Below are positions 26,487-35,255 of a stretch of 64,000 bases of DNA, in pieces. The notes under the pieces are model-generated. The model made no database searches and was not told the origin of the DNA. It was given only the letters and a program-made list of their open reading frames with translations. Position 1 is the first letter of the stretch. Each line of letters opens with the position of its first letter. This DNA is from Bacillus dicomae (GTDB lineage: Bacteria; Bacillota; Bacilli; Bacillales; Bacillaceae_G), in the NCBI RefSeq assembly GCF_006494425.1, contig NZ_VHIV01000001.1:1116001-1180000 (forward strand). Reading direction: 5' to 3'. The position numbers were made by a program, and so were the translations under genes.

Positions 26487-29048
26487 ATGAGAACTCGTAT
26501 TGAAAGAACTGAAGAGGTGATAGAGCAACTTCCGTTGGTAAGTGTATTAATTCCTACATATAATCGTCCTCGCTACTTTGAAGAGGCGTTATGTAGTGTG
26601 CTGGAACAAACGTACCCTAATATAGAAATTATAGTTGGAGATGATAGTACGAATGATGAAACAGAAAAGGTGTTACAAAAATACTTATGTGATCATTCAA
26701 ATATTATTTATATAAAAAACAGGTCAACTCTCGGACAATTTGAAAATGCGCTTATGTTATTTAATGAAGCGAACGGAGAGTATATAAATTTTTTAATGGA
26801 TGATGATATCTTTCATGTGGATAAAATTGAAAAAATGATGAAGTGTTTTTTCAATGATTTAGAAAATGAGATTAAGCTTGTAACATCCCATCGTCAAGTA
26901 ATTGATGAAAAAGGGAAAGAACTACGACATATTTATTCAACTGTCCGTTTATTTGAAGAGGATACGATTATAGAGGGAACAGAATTAGGGAATAGGGTAA
27001 TTGTGGATCAAAAAAATTATATTGGAGAACCTACAACAGTTTTATTTCGTAAAAATGATTTACAAGAACCGTATGGGATTTTTGATAAGAGGAGGTATCT
27101 TTGTAACGTAGATATAGCTTCATGGTTATCTTTATTAAGTAAAGGAAAAGCAGTATATATAGCAGAGACACTGAGTTACTTTCGATTACATCCACATCAA
27201 CAGTTAAATGAATCTAATAAAATGATGGATGGATTAGAAGATTTTTCACATAGTATTATAGCAGGCGAAAAATATGGTTTCTTATCCACTGAAAAAGAGT
27301 TAGACAAAGCAATAACTAATTTTCTAGATTATGCAAGAAGGATAGTTCCATCATCGATATTATATACATTAGACTATTACCAAAAAATTAGAGCGAAGAA
27401 AATAAATATAGAAAAGAAAAAACAACATATAAATAATAATTCTTCTTTACCGAAAGTAAGTATACTTATTCCTGCGTACAATAGACCTTATTACTTAGAA
27501 TTAGCACTCAACAGCGCTCTCAATCAAACATATGAAAATATTGAAATTATTATTTCTGACGACAGTACAAATAATGAAGTCAATGCTATGATTCAACCGT
27601 ACTTACGTGAATATGAGTGTATTACATATGTTAAAAATGAAACGCCGTTAGTTGCCGAAAACTTTAATAAGTGTGTAGAACTTGCGAATGGGGACTATAT
27701 AAACTTTTTATTAGATGATGATTTATTTCATCATGAAAAGATCGAGAGAATGATGAAATACTTTTTGACGTTAGAAAATATTTCATTTGTGACGTCTTAT
27801 CGTGAACTGATTGATGAGAACGGAGAGATATTACCACCCTCAACATTGAATATGGAAATTGCGAAAGAAACTACGCTTTTTGAAGGAAAAGAATTAGGAA
27901 ATTATATGTTAAAAAACTTGAAAAATGTAGTTGGTGAGCCGACAACTGTTTTGTTTAATCGGGATTTGTTTGACGGGAAGTTTGGATATTTTAAAGGAAA
28001 GGCTTATTCCGCTATTAATGACATTGCAACTTGGCTAGATATGATGAGGAAAGGGAAAGTAGTTTATATACAAGAACCTCTCAGTTATTTTAGACAACAT
28101 AGTGGACAAAATCAAAAACAAATGCATTTTATTTTAATGACAATTGAAGAGTGGATTGAATTAATTATAGATGCATATAATAGTGGGTTTTTAAGCTCCG
28201 AAAGTGAGTATAAAGAGAGTTTATCTTATTGTTTAGAAAATGCGGGATTTATAGTTAAGGATGCAGTAAGAAATGGCGAACTAGATCAAATTTATAATGA
28301 AAAGATAAAAAAAGGCTTAAACAAGTTAGTTGCTCATATGTTCGAGAAAGAATCTTGTTATTGTCAATATTGCAATCAACAATTTGAAAAATTTTCACCT
28401 TGGCCAGCACATTATGATTTTCCGAAATATAAATTTGAGATGTGGAATAAAGATACAGGGATATGTCCAGTTTGTAATTCGATGGATCGTGAAAGATTGT
28501 ACCGTGCGTACATTGAAACGGAAACGGACTTGTTAAATAGAAACTATACTATGCTTCATATTGCACCTGAAGCGAAGTTAAGAGATTGGTTTAACGAGTA
28601 TAAAAATATTACGTATGTATGTGGTGACTTAGAACCAAAGGATCCATTAATGAAGGAAATTGATGTTACAAGGATTACATATGATAGTAATACTTTTGAT
28701 GTAATATTATGTAGCCATGTGTTAGAACACGTTCCTGATGATGACAAAGCAATGCGAGAGTTATATAGAGTGTTAAAGCCAAATGGATGGGGAATTATTC
28801 AAGTACCAATCGTAATGAATGTAGATTTTATTATAGAGAATGAATTAATTGTAACACCACAATTGAGGAAATTAGCATTTGGTCAAGAAGATCATGTGAG
28901 AATTTATAATCAATCGGGATTTATTCAACGATTAATGAATGCAGGATTTAAGGTAGAATTATATAACATAGCGGAAAAACAAGGAATGAAAAGTGCTAGG
29001 AAATTTGGATTATCTGAAACAGATATGCTCTATATTGTCCGAAAATGA
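26487..29048 (+). CDS. multidomain glycosyltransferase: two GT2 domains plus C-terminal SAM methyltransferase
   Basis: An 853-residue fusion. GT2 domain A (about residues 15-270) opens VSVLIPTYNRPRYFEEAL and has the metal-binding motif DDDIFH. GT2 domain B (about 325-590) repeats the plan with VSILIPAYNRPYYLELAL and DDDLFH. A Cys-rich linker follows (CYCQYC ... CPVC, about 625-670) that looks like a zinc knuckle. The C-terminal methyltransferase (about 690-840) has a CGDLEP region and DVILCSHVLEHVPDDDKAM, then LYRVLKPNGWG, typical of class I SAM enzymes. It probably adds two sugars and methylates a glycan in the cytoplasm. First of three tightly spaced glycan genes. Confidence 0.88.
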   Translation: MRTRIERTEEVIEQLPLVSVLIPTYNRPRYFEEALCSVLEQTYPNIEIIVGDDSTNDETEKVLQKYLCDHSNIIYIKNRSTLGQFENALMLFNEANGEYINFLMDDDIFHVDKIEKMMKCFFNDLENEIKLVTSHRQVIDEKGKELRHIYSTVRLFEEDTIIEGTELGNRVIVDQKNYIGEPTTVLFRKNDLQEPYGIFDKRRYLCNVDIASWLSLLSKGKAVYIAETLSYFRLHPHQQLNESNKMMDGLEDFSHSIIAGEKYGFLSTEKELDKAITNFLDYARRIVPSSILYTLDYYQKIRAKKINIEKKKQHINNNSSLPKVSILIPAYNRPYYLELALNSALNQTYENIEIIISDDSTNNEVNAMIQPYLREYECITYVKNETPLVAENFNKCVELANGDYINFLLDDDLFHHEKIERMMKYFLTLENISFVTSYRELIDENGEILPPSTLNMEIAKETTLFEGKELGNYMLKNLKNVVGEPTTVLFNRDLFDGKFGYFKGKAYSAINDIATWLDMMRKGKVVYIQEPLSYFRQHSGQNQKQMHFILMTIEEWIELIIDAYNSGFLSSESEYKESLSYCLENAGFIVKDAVRNGELDQIYNEKIKKGLNKLVAHMFEKESCYCQYCNQQFEKFSPWPAHYDFPKYKFEMWNKDTGICPVCNSMDRERLYRAYIETETDLLNRNYTMLHIAPEAKLRDWFNEYKNITYVCGDLEPKDPLMKEIDVTRITYDSNTFDVILCSHVLEHVPDDDKAMRELYRVLKPNGWGIIQVPIVMNVDFIIENELIVTPQLRKLAFGQEDHVRIYNQSGFIQRLMNAGFKVELYNIAEKQGMKSARKFGLSETDMLYIVRK

Positions 29049-29067
29049 TAGGAAGGAATAGATAGAT

Positions 29068-30198
29068 ATGGAGAATATTCCTTTTTTACGTGCTTCAACT
29101 GTACCTGTAAGTGAGTATTTGGACGAATTGAAGGAAATTGATACATCTCACATATATACGAATTATGGACCTATAAATCAACGTTTCGAGGAAACAATTA
29201 TGTCGTCATTTTTTCAAAACAGGGGAGCTGTTACAACAGTAGCAAACGCAACGTTAGGGTTAATGGCGGCTATTCAACTAAAGAAAAGAAGAAAGGGAAA
29301 GTATGCTCTCATGCCTAGCTTTACATTCCCTGCGACTGCTTTAGCCGCTATTTGGTGTGGATTGGAACCTTACTTTATTGATATTTCAATAGATGATTGG
29401 TATATGGATAAAACCGTACTTTTGGATAAGATAGAAGAATTAAAAGAAGAGGTTGCGATTGTTGTCCCATACGCCACTTTTGGATCATGGATGAACTTAG
29501 AAGAATATGAAGAATTAGAGAAGAAGGGGATTCCGGTTGTCGTAGATGCGGCGCCGGGATTTGGTTTAATGAATGGGGGGATGCATTACGGTCAAGATTT
29601 TAGTGGAATGATCGTATATAGCTTTCATGCAACAAAGCCTTTCGGAATTGGTGAAGGAGGGCTCATATATAGTAAAAACGAAGAAGGTATACAACGTATT
29701 AAAAGAATGGGGAATTTCGGATTTGATAAAAATCGTGAATGTACGATGATGGGGTTTAATTGTAAAATGTCTGAATATGCAGCAGCTATTGGGATTGCGA
29801 CTATGAAAAAATGGGATGAAAAATTAAAAGAACGCACCCGTATTTCTGAATGGTATAAACAGTTGTTACAAAGTAATGGATTCATGAAAAAAGGATGGAA
29901 ACTCCAAAAGACAGAAGCAGTTATTCAACAATTTATGCCTATTCTTTGTCCGGAAGAAGTTCACAACATACAAGTAATAGAAGAACTGAAAAAACAGAAA
30001 ATAGAAGCTAGATTATACTTTTCGCCATCATGCCATCAACAAGTTCTTTTTAGAAATTATAAGTCTACAGATTTAATAGAAACGAATAAAATAGCAAAAC
30101 GAATAGTAAGTTTGCCTTTATGGGAAGGAATGACGAAAGAAATAGTAGAACAAATTGTAATCTGTTTAGGACAGAAGGTGGTGTTGGCAGATGAATAG
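29068..30198 (+). CDS. DegT/DnrJ/EryC1/StrS-family sugar aminotransferase
   Basis: A 376-residue PLP enzyme that would transfer an amino group to a keto-sugar nucleotide. Family features are visible: FLRASTVPVSEYLDEL near the start, VVDAAPGFG (the Asp contacting PLP), and YSFHATKPFGIGEGGLI with the Schiff-base Lys, here preceded by HAT as in the SxHxxK pattern. It lies 19 bp after the glycosyltransferase gene and overlaps the acyltransferase gene by 8 bp. Together these suggest synthesis of an N-acylated amino sugar for a surface or spore glycan. Confidence 0.9.
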   Translation: MENIPFLRASTVPVSEYLDELKEIDTSHIYTNYGPINQRFEETIMSSFFQNRGAVTTVANATLGLMAAIQLKKRRKGKYALMPSFTFPATALAAIWCGLEPYFIDISIDDWYMDKTVLLDKIEELKEEVAIVVPYATFGSWMNLEEYEELEKKGIPVVVDAAPGFGLMNGGMHYGQDFSGMIVYSFHATKPFGIGEGGLIYSKNEEGIQRIKRMGNFGFDKNRECTMMGFNCKMSEYAAAIGIATMKKWDEKLKERTRISEWYKQLLQSNGFMKKGWKLQKTEAVIQQFMPILCPEEVHNIQVIEELKKQKIEARLYFSPSCHQQVLFRNYKSTDLIETNKIAKRIVSLPLWEGMTKEIVEQIVICLGQKVVLADE

Positions 30199-30757
30199 TT
30201 TTTATGGTCAAGAAGAGCTAGAAAAAATTGGATTTTTATCTGTTGGGAAAAATGTATTGATTAGTAAAAAAGCAAGTATATATAATCCAGGTGTTATATC
30301 AGTTGGTAATCATGTAAGAATTGATGATTTTTGCATTTTAAGTGGCAAAATCACAATTGGAAGTTATTCGCATATATCAGCGTATACAGCGCTATATGGA
30401 GGGGAAGTTGGGATTGAAATGCATGACTTTGCAAATATCTCAGCTAAAACCATAGTATATGCAGTACTTGATGATTTCAGTGGAAATACTTTAATGGGGC
30501 CAACTGTCCCGAATCAATATAGGAATGTGAAAATAGAAAAAGTTATTTTAAAAAAACATGCGATTATTGGTGCTAATTCTATTCTTTTTCCAAATGTAAC
30601 TATAGGAGAAGGCACGGCAGTAGGTGCGATGAGTATGGTGAAAGAGAGTTTAGATGATTGGTATATTTATGCTGGAGTTCCCGTAAGAAAAATAAAACCT
30701 CGTCAAAAAAAGATGCTAGAGTTAGAAATTGATTTTTTAAAAAACATTCATTCTTAA
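30191..30757 (+). CDS. hexapeptide-repeat acyltransferase (WbbJ-like)
   Basis: A 188-residue left-handed beta-helix acyltransferase. Hexapeptide turns recur (NPGVISVGNHVRIDDFCIL, KITIGSYSHISAYTAL, then HAIIGANSILFPNVTIGEGTAVGAMSMV), and the C-terminal AGVPVRKIKPR is a standard ending for sugar O/N-acetyltransferases. It is translationally coupled to the aminotransferase gene, so it likely acylates the new amino sugar. A terminator overlaps its 3' end. Confidence 0.9.
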   Translation: MNSFYGQEELEKIGFLSVGKNVLISKKASIYNPGVISVGNHVRIDDFCILSGKITIGSYSHISAYTALYGGEVGIEMHDFANISAKTIVYAVLDDFSGNTLMGPTVPNQYRNVKIEKVILKKHAIIGANSILFPNVTIGEGTAVGAMSMVKESLDDWYIYAGVPVRKIKPRQKKMLELEIDFLKNIHS

Positions 30758-30778
30758 CAAAAAGAATGAATGTTTTTT
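30739..30778 (+). terminator. terminator of the glycan operon
   Basis: AAAAAACATTCATTCTT pairs with AAGAATGAATGTTTTTT. Its 5' arm lies within the last codons of the acyltransferase gene. Confidence 0.88.
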
Positions 30779-30885
30779 ATTTTTATGGTGCAGCAGAGTG
30801 TGTATATAAACGTATTATGTTTTAAATTTTGCTGACCAAGGCAATACTGAGCCATAGTGAATGTAAAGTTGGAGGGCGAGCGTAT

Positions 30886-31107
30886 ATGTTTGATGAGGAT
30901 GGGATTGTTTTAATTATGGAACCGGCTGATGAAAGAAATTTGAGGAGATTTATTTTTTCAGTACCAAAGTCAGTGTATGAAAAGAAGGGGCTTACATTAC
31001 ACTATGGGACAGCTATAGGACAAGGGTATACGGATATAATTGAAGATATTATTAGCGTACATATAGAAGTAGATGTTGTAACAGTAATCGGGCATGTAAG
31101 AGGGTAA
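30886..31107 (+). CDS. small hypothetical protein
   Basis: A 73-residue protein, not recognised. It is soluble, begins MFDEDGIVLIMEPADERNLR, and alternates beta-strand-like hydrophobic residues with acidic ones; it ends in VVTVIGHVRG. ATG 30886 has GGAGGG 9 bp upstream, which makes it more likely than the upstream in-frame TTG at 30829. No terminator separates it from the next lipoprotein gene 90 bp downstream. Confidence 0.55.
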   Translation: MFDEDGIVLIMEPADERNLRRFIFSVPKSVYEKKGLTLHYGTAIGQGYTDIIEDIISVHIEVDVVTVIGHVRG

Positions 31108-31197
31108 ATAGCTATTTGAAAAAAGGTTATAAGTAATGTAGCTAGAAGTTAGGATAGAGCAACTTACAGACAATTATAAAGACGAAGGGAGCCTAAA

Positions 31198-31644
31198 ATG
31201 AAAATAAAATCAATTTTGTTAGTATTTATAGTTACAATTGGTTTGATGGGATGTTCACTAATTGAACAAGGAAAGAACTCCATAGATTATGCTCAAAAAG
31301 CGACAGACTATGTAAATGAAATAAGTGCGTTTGCAAATGATGCACCAGCTTTAGCTGAAAAGGCCGTTAATGATAGCGAAGCTCGAAAAGAATTAGAAAC
31401 GAAGCTTAGTGAAATTAAACAAGATATACCTGCTTTCAATGAATTAACGCCACCTGATGTAGCAAAGGATCTTCATCAGCAAATCGTCGGATATAACGAA
31501 AAGCTAAATGCGTTAATTGATACGGCGATGACAAAGATAGAAGAAGGGAAAGTCGATGTAGAGCAATTTAAAAACTCTGAGCTTATGCAGACGGTAGATC
31601 AAGTGCGAGATTTGAAAGATAAGATACAAAATTTAGGGCAATAA
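31198..31644 (+). CDS. small lipoprotein, DUF6376-like
   Basis: A 148-residue lipoprotein with lipobox LMGC (Cys at residue 19). The mature part is almost wholly helical and charged, with heptad-like spacing (YAQKATDYVNEISAFANDAPALAEKAV...). It resembles Bacillus lipoproteins of the DUF6376 group, whose function is unknown. The ribosome binding site is GAAGGGAG. Terminator directly downstream. Confidence 0.7.
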   Translation: MKIKSILLVFIVTIGLMGCSLIEQGKNSIDYAQKATDYVNEISAFANDAPALAEKAVNDSEARKELETKLSEIKQDIPAFNELTPPDVAKDLHQQIVGYNEKLNALIDTAMTKIEEGKVDVEQFKNSELMQTVDQVRDLKDKIQNLGQ

Positions 31645-31645
31645 T

Positions 31646-31677
31646 AAAAAGCTCCGGTTGTAATAACGGAGCTTTTT
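31646..31677 (+). terminator. terminator after lipoprotein gene
   Basis: AAAAAGCTCCG pairs with CGGAGCTTTTT around a loop of about 10 bases. Confidence 0.88.
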
Positions 31678-31730
31678 ATGTTGTCTAATGGGAAATTTCA
31701 TTATATTTTCTTCCTATAATATAAATATTT

Positions 31731-31790
31731 TTTATCAAGCTGTTTGCCGGGTAGTCTAATTGATGAGGGCTGATTAAAGTTTCACTTCAT
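31731..31790 (+). repeat. decayed bcr1-like repeat remnant
   Basis: It begins TTTATC and ends CTGATTAAAGTTTCACTTCAT, which matches the right end of the full repeat at 32816-32972 with one change. The middle is shortened and degenerate. Same orientation as the 32816 copy. Its last bases contain the stop codon of the adjacent LD-carboxypeptidase gene. Confidence 0.5.
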
Positions 31791-32788
31791 ATCTTCCATT
31801 TTTCTAAAATATGTATTGTTTTATTAGTTGCATCCATTTTCACTTGAACACCTATAGGCATAGTGATCATCGGATGGGTATGACAGCAATCAAAGTCAGC
31901 TAGTAAAGGAATTCTTTGGTTTTGCAGTACTTCTAAAAGTATTTCGTGTGGTTTGCGATTTGAGCCACAATCATCAAATTGCTCATGTTTTCCAAGAATA
32001 ATACCTGAAATTTTATCAAATACACCGTTAATTTTAAGTAATGAAAAGCTTCTTTCAATAGTAGCTGCATCTTTTGAGCTATCCTCAATAAATAGAATAT
32101 CTCCTTCTTGAATACATGGCATATAAGGGCTGCCCCAAATTCCTTGTATTGTATTTAAGTTGCCGCCAATTATCCGTCCAGTAGCTTGTCCATTTGTTAC
32201 AGAAATCCAATTATTTGTTCTAAGTTCTTTTTCTTTCGTTTTCTCTTCCCAATTAATAAATTCGTCCGACCAAAATAAAGGTTGTTTTATGTTGTAAGGA
32301 AGCGCTTGATCATGCAGTAATGTTTCTGCAAAATATTTGTATGTATCATCTACAAAAGGCTCAAATTCTCCAAAGGAGGGAACAAGTGCCGGACCGTAAA
32401 ATGTAGGGATTCCTGTTTTTGCATAAATCCCTAGTAATAAAGCCGTTGCATCTGAATAGCCAATCATTATTTTAGGTTTATTTTGAAAAGCATCATAATC
32501 AATATAAGGTAATAAGGAATTAGAATTTAGACCGCCAATTGTTGACATAATACAAGATACATGAGGGTTTCTTATTAAAGCATTCAGTTCCTCAGCACGC
32601 TCTTGTATACTACCCGAACGATAGTAATCATTTTGGCCTGTTAGGGAACCTTCTAATATGTGAAATCCTTTCTGTTGTAAGTAAGATTTCGCTCGTTCAA
32701 ATCTTTTTGGAGAAGTGTAGGTTATTGGTGAAGAAGGTGAATAGATACCGATTGTGTCTCCGTATTTTAATGATTCTGGAAGTGTCAT
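31787..32788 (-). CDS. S66-family LD-carboxypeptidase (LdcA/MccF-like)
   Basis: A 333-residue serine peptidase of family S66, which cleaves an L-D peptide bond in murein tetrapeptides (LdcA) or microcin C-type adenylated peptides (MccF). The nucleophile Ser is in IMIGYSDATALL (near residue 110), Glu in LFIEDSSKDAATIE, and His in CCHTHPMITMPIG, the expected Ser-Glu-His set. There is no signal peptide, so it is cytoplasmic. The start ATG 32788 follows AGAAGGGAT. The extra loop and EDSS wording lean to the MccF subgroup. Its stop codon lies inside the end of a decayed repeat, so its C-terminus may have been reset by that insertion. Confidence 0.88.
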   Translation of the reverse strand: MTLPESLKYGDTIGIYSPSSPITYTSPKRFERAKSYLQQKGFHILEGSLTGQNDYYRSGSIQERAEELNALIRNPHVSCIMSTIGGLNSNSLLPYIDYDAFQNKPKIMIGYSDATALLLGIYAKTGIPTFYGPALVPSFGEFEPFVDDTYKYFAETLLHDQALPYNIKQPLFWSDEFINWEEKTKEKELRTNNWISVTNGQATGRIIGGNLNTIQGIWGSPYMPCIQEGDILFIEDSSKDAATIERSFSLLKINGVFDKISGIILGKHEQFDDCGSNRKPHEILLEVLQNQRIPLLADFDCCHTHPMITMPIGVQVKMDATNKTIHILEKWKI

Positions 32789-32815
32789 TTGTATAAATCC
32801 CTTCTATTAAATAGT

Positions 32816-32972
32816 TTTATCCCGCATTAACGGGCAGTAAGACCCCCACCTCAAAATTCAGCGGAAGCAAAGAAGTTAGGTGGAGGATCAACTGCCCGTA
32901 AAAGCCCGATTGGTTCAACTAATAATCAGTGGGGGATGAACAAAACCCCCACTGATTAAAGTTTCACTTTAT
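32816..32972 (+). repeat. bcr1-like dispersed repeat, full-length copy
   Basis: A 157-bp element with TTTAT at both ends (32816-32820 and 32968-32972), internal GC-rich palindromic blocks (CCCGCATTAACGGG, CCCCCAC/GTGGGGG) and a right end GATTAAAGTTTCAC. Size, TTTAT flanks and sequence fit the B. cereus-group bcr1 repeat as I remember it. An inverted, shorter copy lies at 34948-35055. Confidence 0.75.
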
Positions 32973-33135
32973 TTATGAGAATTTATCATTGAATATTCTT
33001 ATATTTCAGTATTGTTATTGTAACATACAACAATCGCTGTAGATGAATAAATATGCTTTTTACCTTGACGATATAAAGGGAAAGTTGTTATGGTTGAATG
33101 TGAGTGTATAAAAGGTTTGCTAAAGGAGTTTTGAA

Positions 33136-34089
33136 ATGAAGCAGTTAAAATGGGGAAGGATAACAATCCTATTAGTTATTATTTTAGGGGGATGTTGGTT
33201 CTTATTCCAAGGAACTCAAAAGAGTACAGCAAGTGTAGAGGCACCACCTTTACAAGTGGCAGAACTACCTGAAACAGGGCTAACTGAAAAAGTAGTGCCA
33301 CCAAAATACATACCACCGGAAATTGATGCAAAAGCAGCTATGATTATCGATGCGAGTAATGGAGATATTATTTATCAACATAATGAAAATGAAGCTTTTG
33401 CGCCAGCTAGTATGTCTAAGATGATGACAGCATATCTTCTATTAGAAAATGTACATAATGGAAAAGTTCGCTGGGAAGATCCGGTGAAAATGAGTGCGAA
33501 AGCGGCACAAACAGAGGGTGCGAGAATCCCAGTCCAAGTTAATGATACATTAACTGTTAAAGACTTATACCATGCATTAATGATTGAATCAGCAAATAAT
33601 TCGGCTGTAGCTTTAGCAGAACATATGGCAAAGACTGAGAAAGATTTCGTTCAGCTTATGAATGCAAAAGCAAAGCAGTTAAAAATGTCGGATTATGCAA
33701 AATTCGCAAATGCATCAGGACTACAGGAGCCCGATGGAAGTGAGACGAAGATGACAGCTGCTGATGTAGCAAACTTGGCGTATCATCTTATAAAAGATTA
33801 TCCAGAAATATTAGAAGTAACTCATTTACGTCAAAGTCAGTTAGCATTTAATAATATTAATGTTATAAGTACAAATGATATGTTAAACAAAAATAATAAA
33901 GCTTTATATATAGAAGGAATAGACGGATTAAAAACAGGATTCACAGATAGCGCAGGGTATTGTTTCACGGGAACAGCAAAACAAGGGGATACTCGTATTA
34001 TTACAGTTGTAATGGGAACGAAAGGTAAAACGAAGCGTTTTACAGAGACAAATAAGCTAATGTCTTATGCATTTGGCTTAGTTAAGTAA
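33136..34089 (+). CDS. D-alanyl-D-alanine carboxypeptidase (low-molecular-weight PBP, DacF-like)
   Basis: A 317-residue S11 peptidase that trims the terminal D-Ala of peptidoglycan stem peptides. The three penicillin-binding motifs are present: SxxK in PASMSKMMTA, SxN in ESANNSAVAL and KTG in GLKTGFTDSAG. An N-terminal hydrophobic helix (residues 8-25) acts as signal or anchor. The protein ends soon after the KTG domain and lacks the C-terminal amphipathic domain of PBP5 (DacA), so it is a short form. It stands alone between a bcr-like repeat and a long terminator. Confidence 0.9.
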   Translation: MKQLKWGRITILLVIILGGCWFLFQGTQKSTASVEAPPLQVAELPETGLTEKVVPPKYIPPEIDAKAAMIIDASNGDIIYQHNENEAFAPASMSKMMTAYLLLENVHNGKVRWEDPVKMSAKAAQTEGARIPVQVNDTLTVKDLYHALMIESANNSAVALAEHMAKTEKDFVQLMNAKAKQLKMSDYAKFANASGLQEPDGSETKMTAADVANLAYHLIKDYPEILEVTHLRQSQLAFNNINVISTNDMLNKNNKALYIEGIDGLKTGFTDSAGYCFTGTAKQGDTRIITVVMGTKGKTKRFTETNKLMSYAFGLVK

Positions 34090-34119
34090 GTAAAATATTG
34101 AGTTAGATCATTATATAAG

Positions 34120-34168
34120 AAAGGCAATTTGTTGTTACGTATTATCAGTAACAATAAATTGCCTTTTT
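34120..34168 (+). terminator. terminator after D,D-carboxypeptidase gene
   Basis: AAAGGCAATTT-G-TTGTTAC pairs with GTAACAA-T-AAATTGCCTTT, ending in a T-run. Confidence 0.88.
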
Positions 34169-34334
34169 ATTTTTAGCATTATGAAATAAAAAGGTAAAAT
34201 ATGTGAGTTTTATTATTTGAGTTTAGTATTGTTTGTTGATATTATAAAGTTAGAAACTTATTAATGATAAGTTTTGAGAGGCGTAATGTGAAGTATACAT
34301 ATGAAAAAGCCTCAAATGAAAATTGGAGGGAATT

Positions 34335-34937
34335 ATGATGGCAAAAGATTTTTACTCAGCAATTGAAGACCGAAGATCTATCTATGCGATTAGTAAAGAG
34401 CAAGTAGTTTCTGATGAAAAAATTCAAGAAGTGATTTATCATGCTGTAAAACATACACCTTCAGCTTTTAACTCTCAGAGCGCTCGTGTTGTCGTCTTGC
34501 TAGGAGAACAACATGATAAGTTATGGGATATTACGAAAGAAACGTTACGAAAAATTGTACCTGAAAATAACTTTGCAGCTACTGAAGAAAAAATGAATGC
34601 ATTTAAAAATGGTTATGGAACGGTTTTATACTTCGAAGATAATCAAGTAGTGGAAGAATTGCAAGAAAACTTTGCATTATATAAAGAGAATTTTCCAGTT
34701 TGGTCTCAGCAATCCTCAGGAATGTTACAATTTGCAATTTGGACAGCGCTAGAAATAGAAGGATTTGGTGCTACATTGCAACATTACAATCCGTTAATTG
34801 ATGAAGAAGTGAGAAAAGAATGGGAAGTTCCAGAGAACTGGAAACTCACTGCGCAAATGCCGTTTGGTAAACCGGTAGTACCTGCTGGTGAAAAAGAATA
34901 CCAACCATTAGAAAACCGTGTGAAAATTTATAAATAA
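34335..34937 (+). CDS. nitroreductase family protein
   Basis: About 200 residues of the NfnB/HBN1-like nitroreductase fold. Family signs are the opening DFYSAIEDRRSIYAI, with the Arg pair that contacts FMN, then VKHTPSAFNSQSARVVVL and GFGATLQHYNP towards the end. It would use FMN and NAD(P)H to reduce nitro or quinone compounds. ATG 34335 and 34338 both follow GGAGGG. The gene stands alone; a bcr-like repeat begins 11 bp past its stop codon. Confidence 0.88.
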   Translation: MMAKDFYSAIEDRRSIYAISKEQVVSDEKIQEVIYHAVKHTPSAFNSQSARVVVLLGEQHDKLWDITKETLRKIVPENNFAATEEKMNAFKNGYGTVLYFEDNQVVEELQENFALYKENFPVWSQQSSGMLQFAIWTALEIEGFGATLQHYNPLIDEEVRKEWEVPENWKLTAQMPFGKPVVPAGEKEYQPLENRVKIYK

Positions 34938-34947
34938 GGTAGGAACG

Positions 34948-35055
34948 ATAAAGTGAAACTTTAATCAGTGGGGGAGTTGTTCATCCCCCACCTAACTTTT
35001 TTACTTTCGCTGAATTTTAAGATGAGGGTCTTACTGCCCGTTAATGCGGGATAAA
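34948..35055 (-). repeat. bcr1-like dispersed repeat, internally shortened inverted copy
   Basis: This 108-bp copy is the reverse complement of the 32816 element with ATAAA (TTTAT reversed) at both ends. It lacks about 50 bp found in the longer copy; the gap is bounded by a short direct repeat of the type GTGGxGGAT, which suggests slippage or recombination deletion. Terminal blocks (GATTAAAGTTTCAC and CCCGCATTAACGGGCAGTAAG) are retained. Confidence 0.75.
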
Positions 35056-35086
35056 AGGTGAACAGGATACAACCTGTTCACCTTTT
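35053..35086. terminator. hairpin between the repeat and the small - strand gene
   Basis: AAAAGGTGAACAGG and CCTGTTCACCTTTT form a perfect 14-bp stem with A- and T-runs on either side. It can end transcription from the nitroreductase gene and from the small gene on the - strand. Confidence 0.82.
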
Positions 35087-35255
35087 ATAAGTAATAAGGA
35101 TTTTTTTGATAGGAATTTTCCATCTGATTTTTCAATTCGTTTTTACGCGTTTCAATAGTTGATACTTTTTGTAGGGTGATAAATGAAACGAATTGAAAAA
35201 AAGCATAGTACAGTTCTATATTTTTATTTATAGGATCATCTATTATGTTTTTCAT
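35085..35255 (-). CDS. small hypothetical protein, 56 residues
   Basis: An ORF of 56 codons, starting at ATG 35255 with a near-ideal ribosome binding site (TAAGGAGGTATATTT) and ending at TAA inside a terminator hairpin. The product begins MKNIIDDPINKNIELYYAFF and has a hydrophobic/aromatic middle (about residues 13-28) followed by a charged, helix-like tail ending KNPYYL. I recognise no family; it lacks the SQELD motif of Spo0E-like peptides. The good start signal and its own terminator make it a likely real gene. Confidence 0.6.
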   Translation of the reverse strand: MKNIIDDPINKNIELYYAFFQFVSFITLQKVSTIETRKNELKNQMENSYQKNPYYL

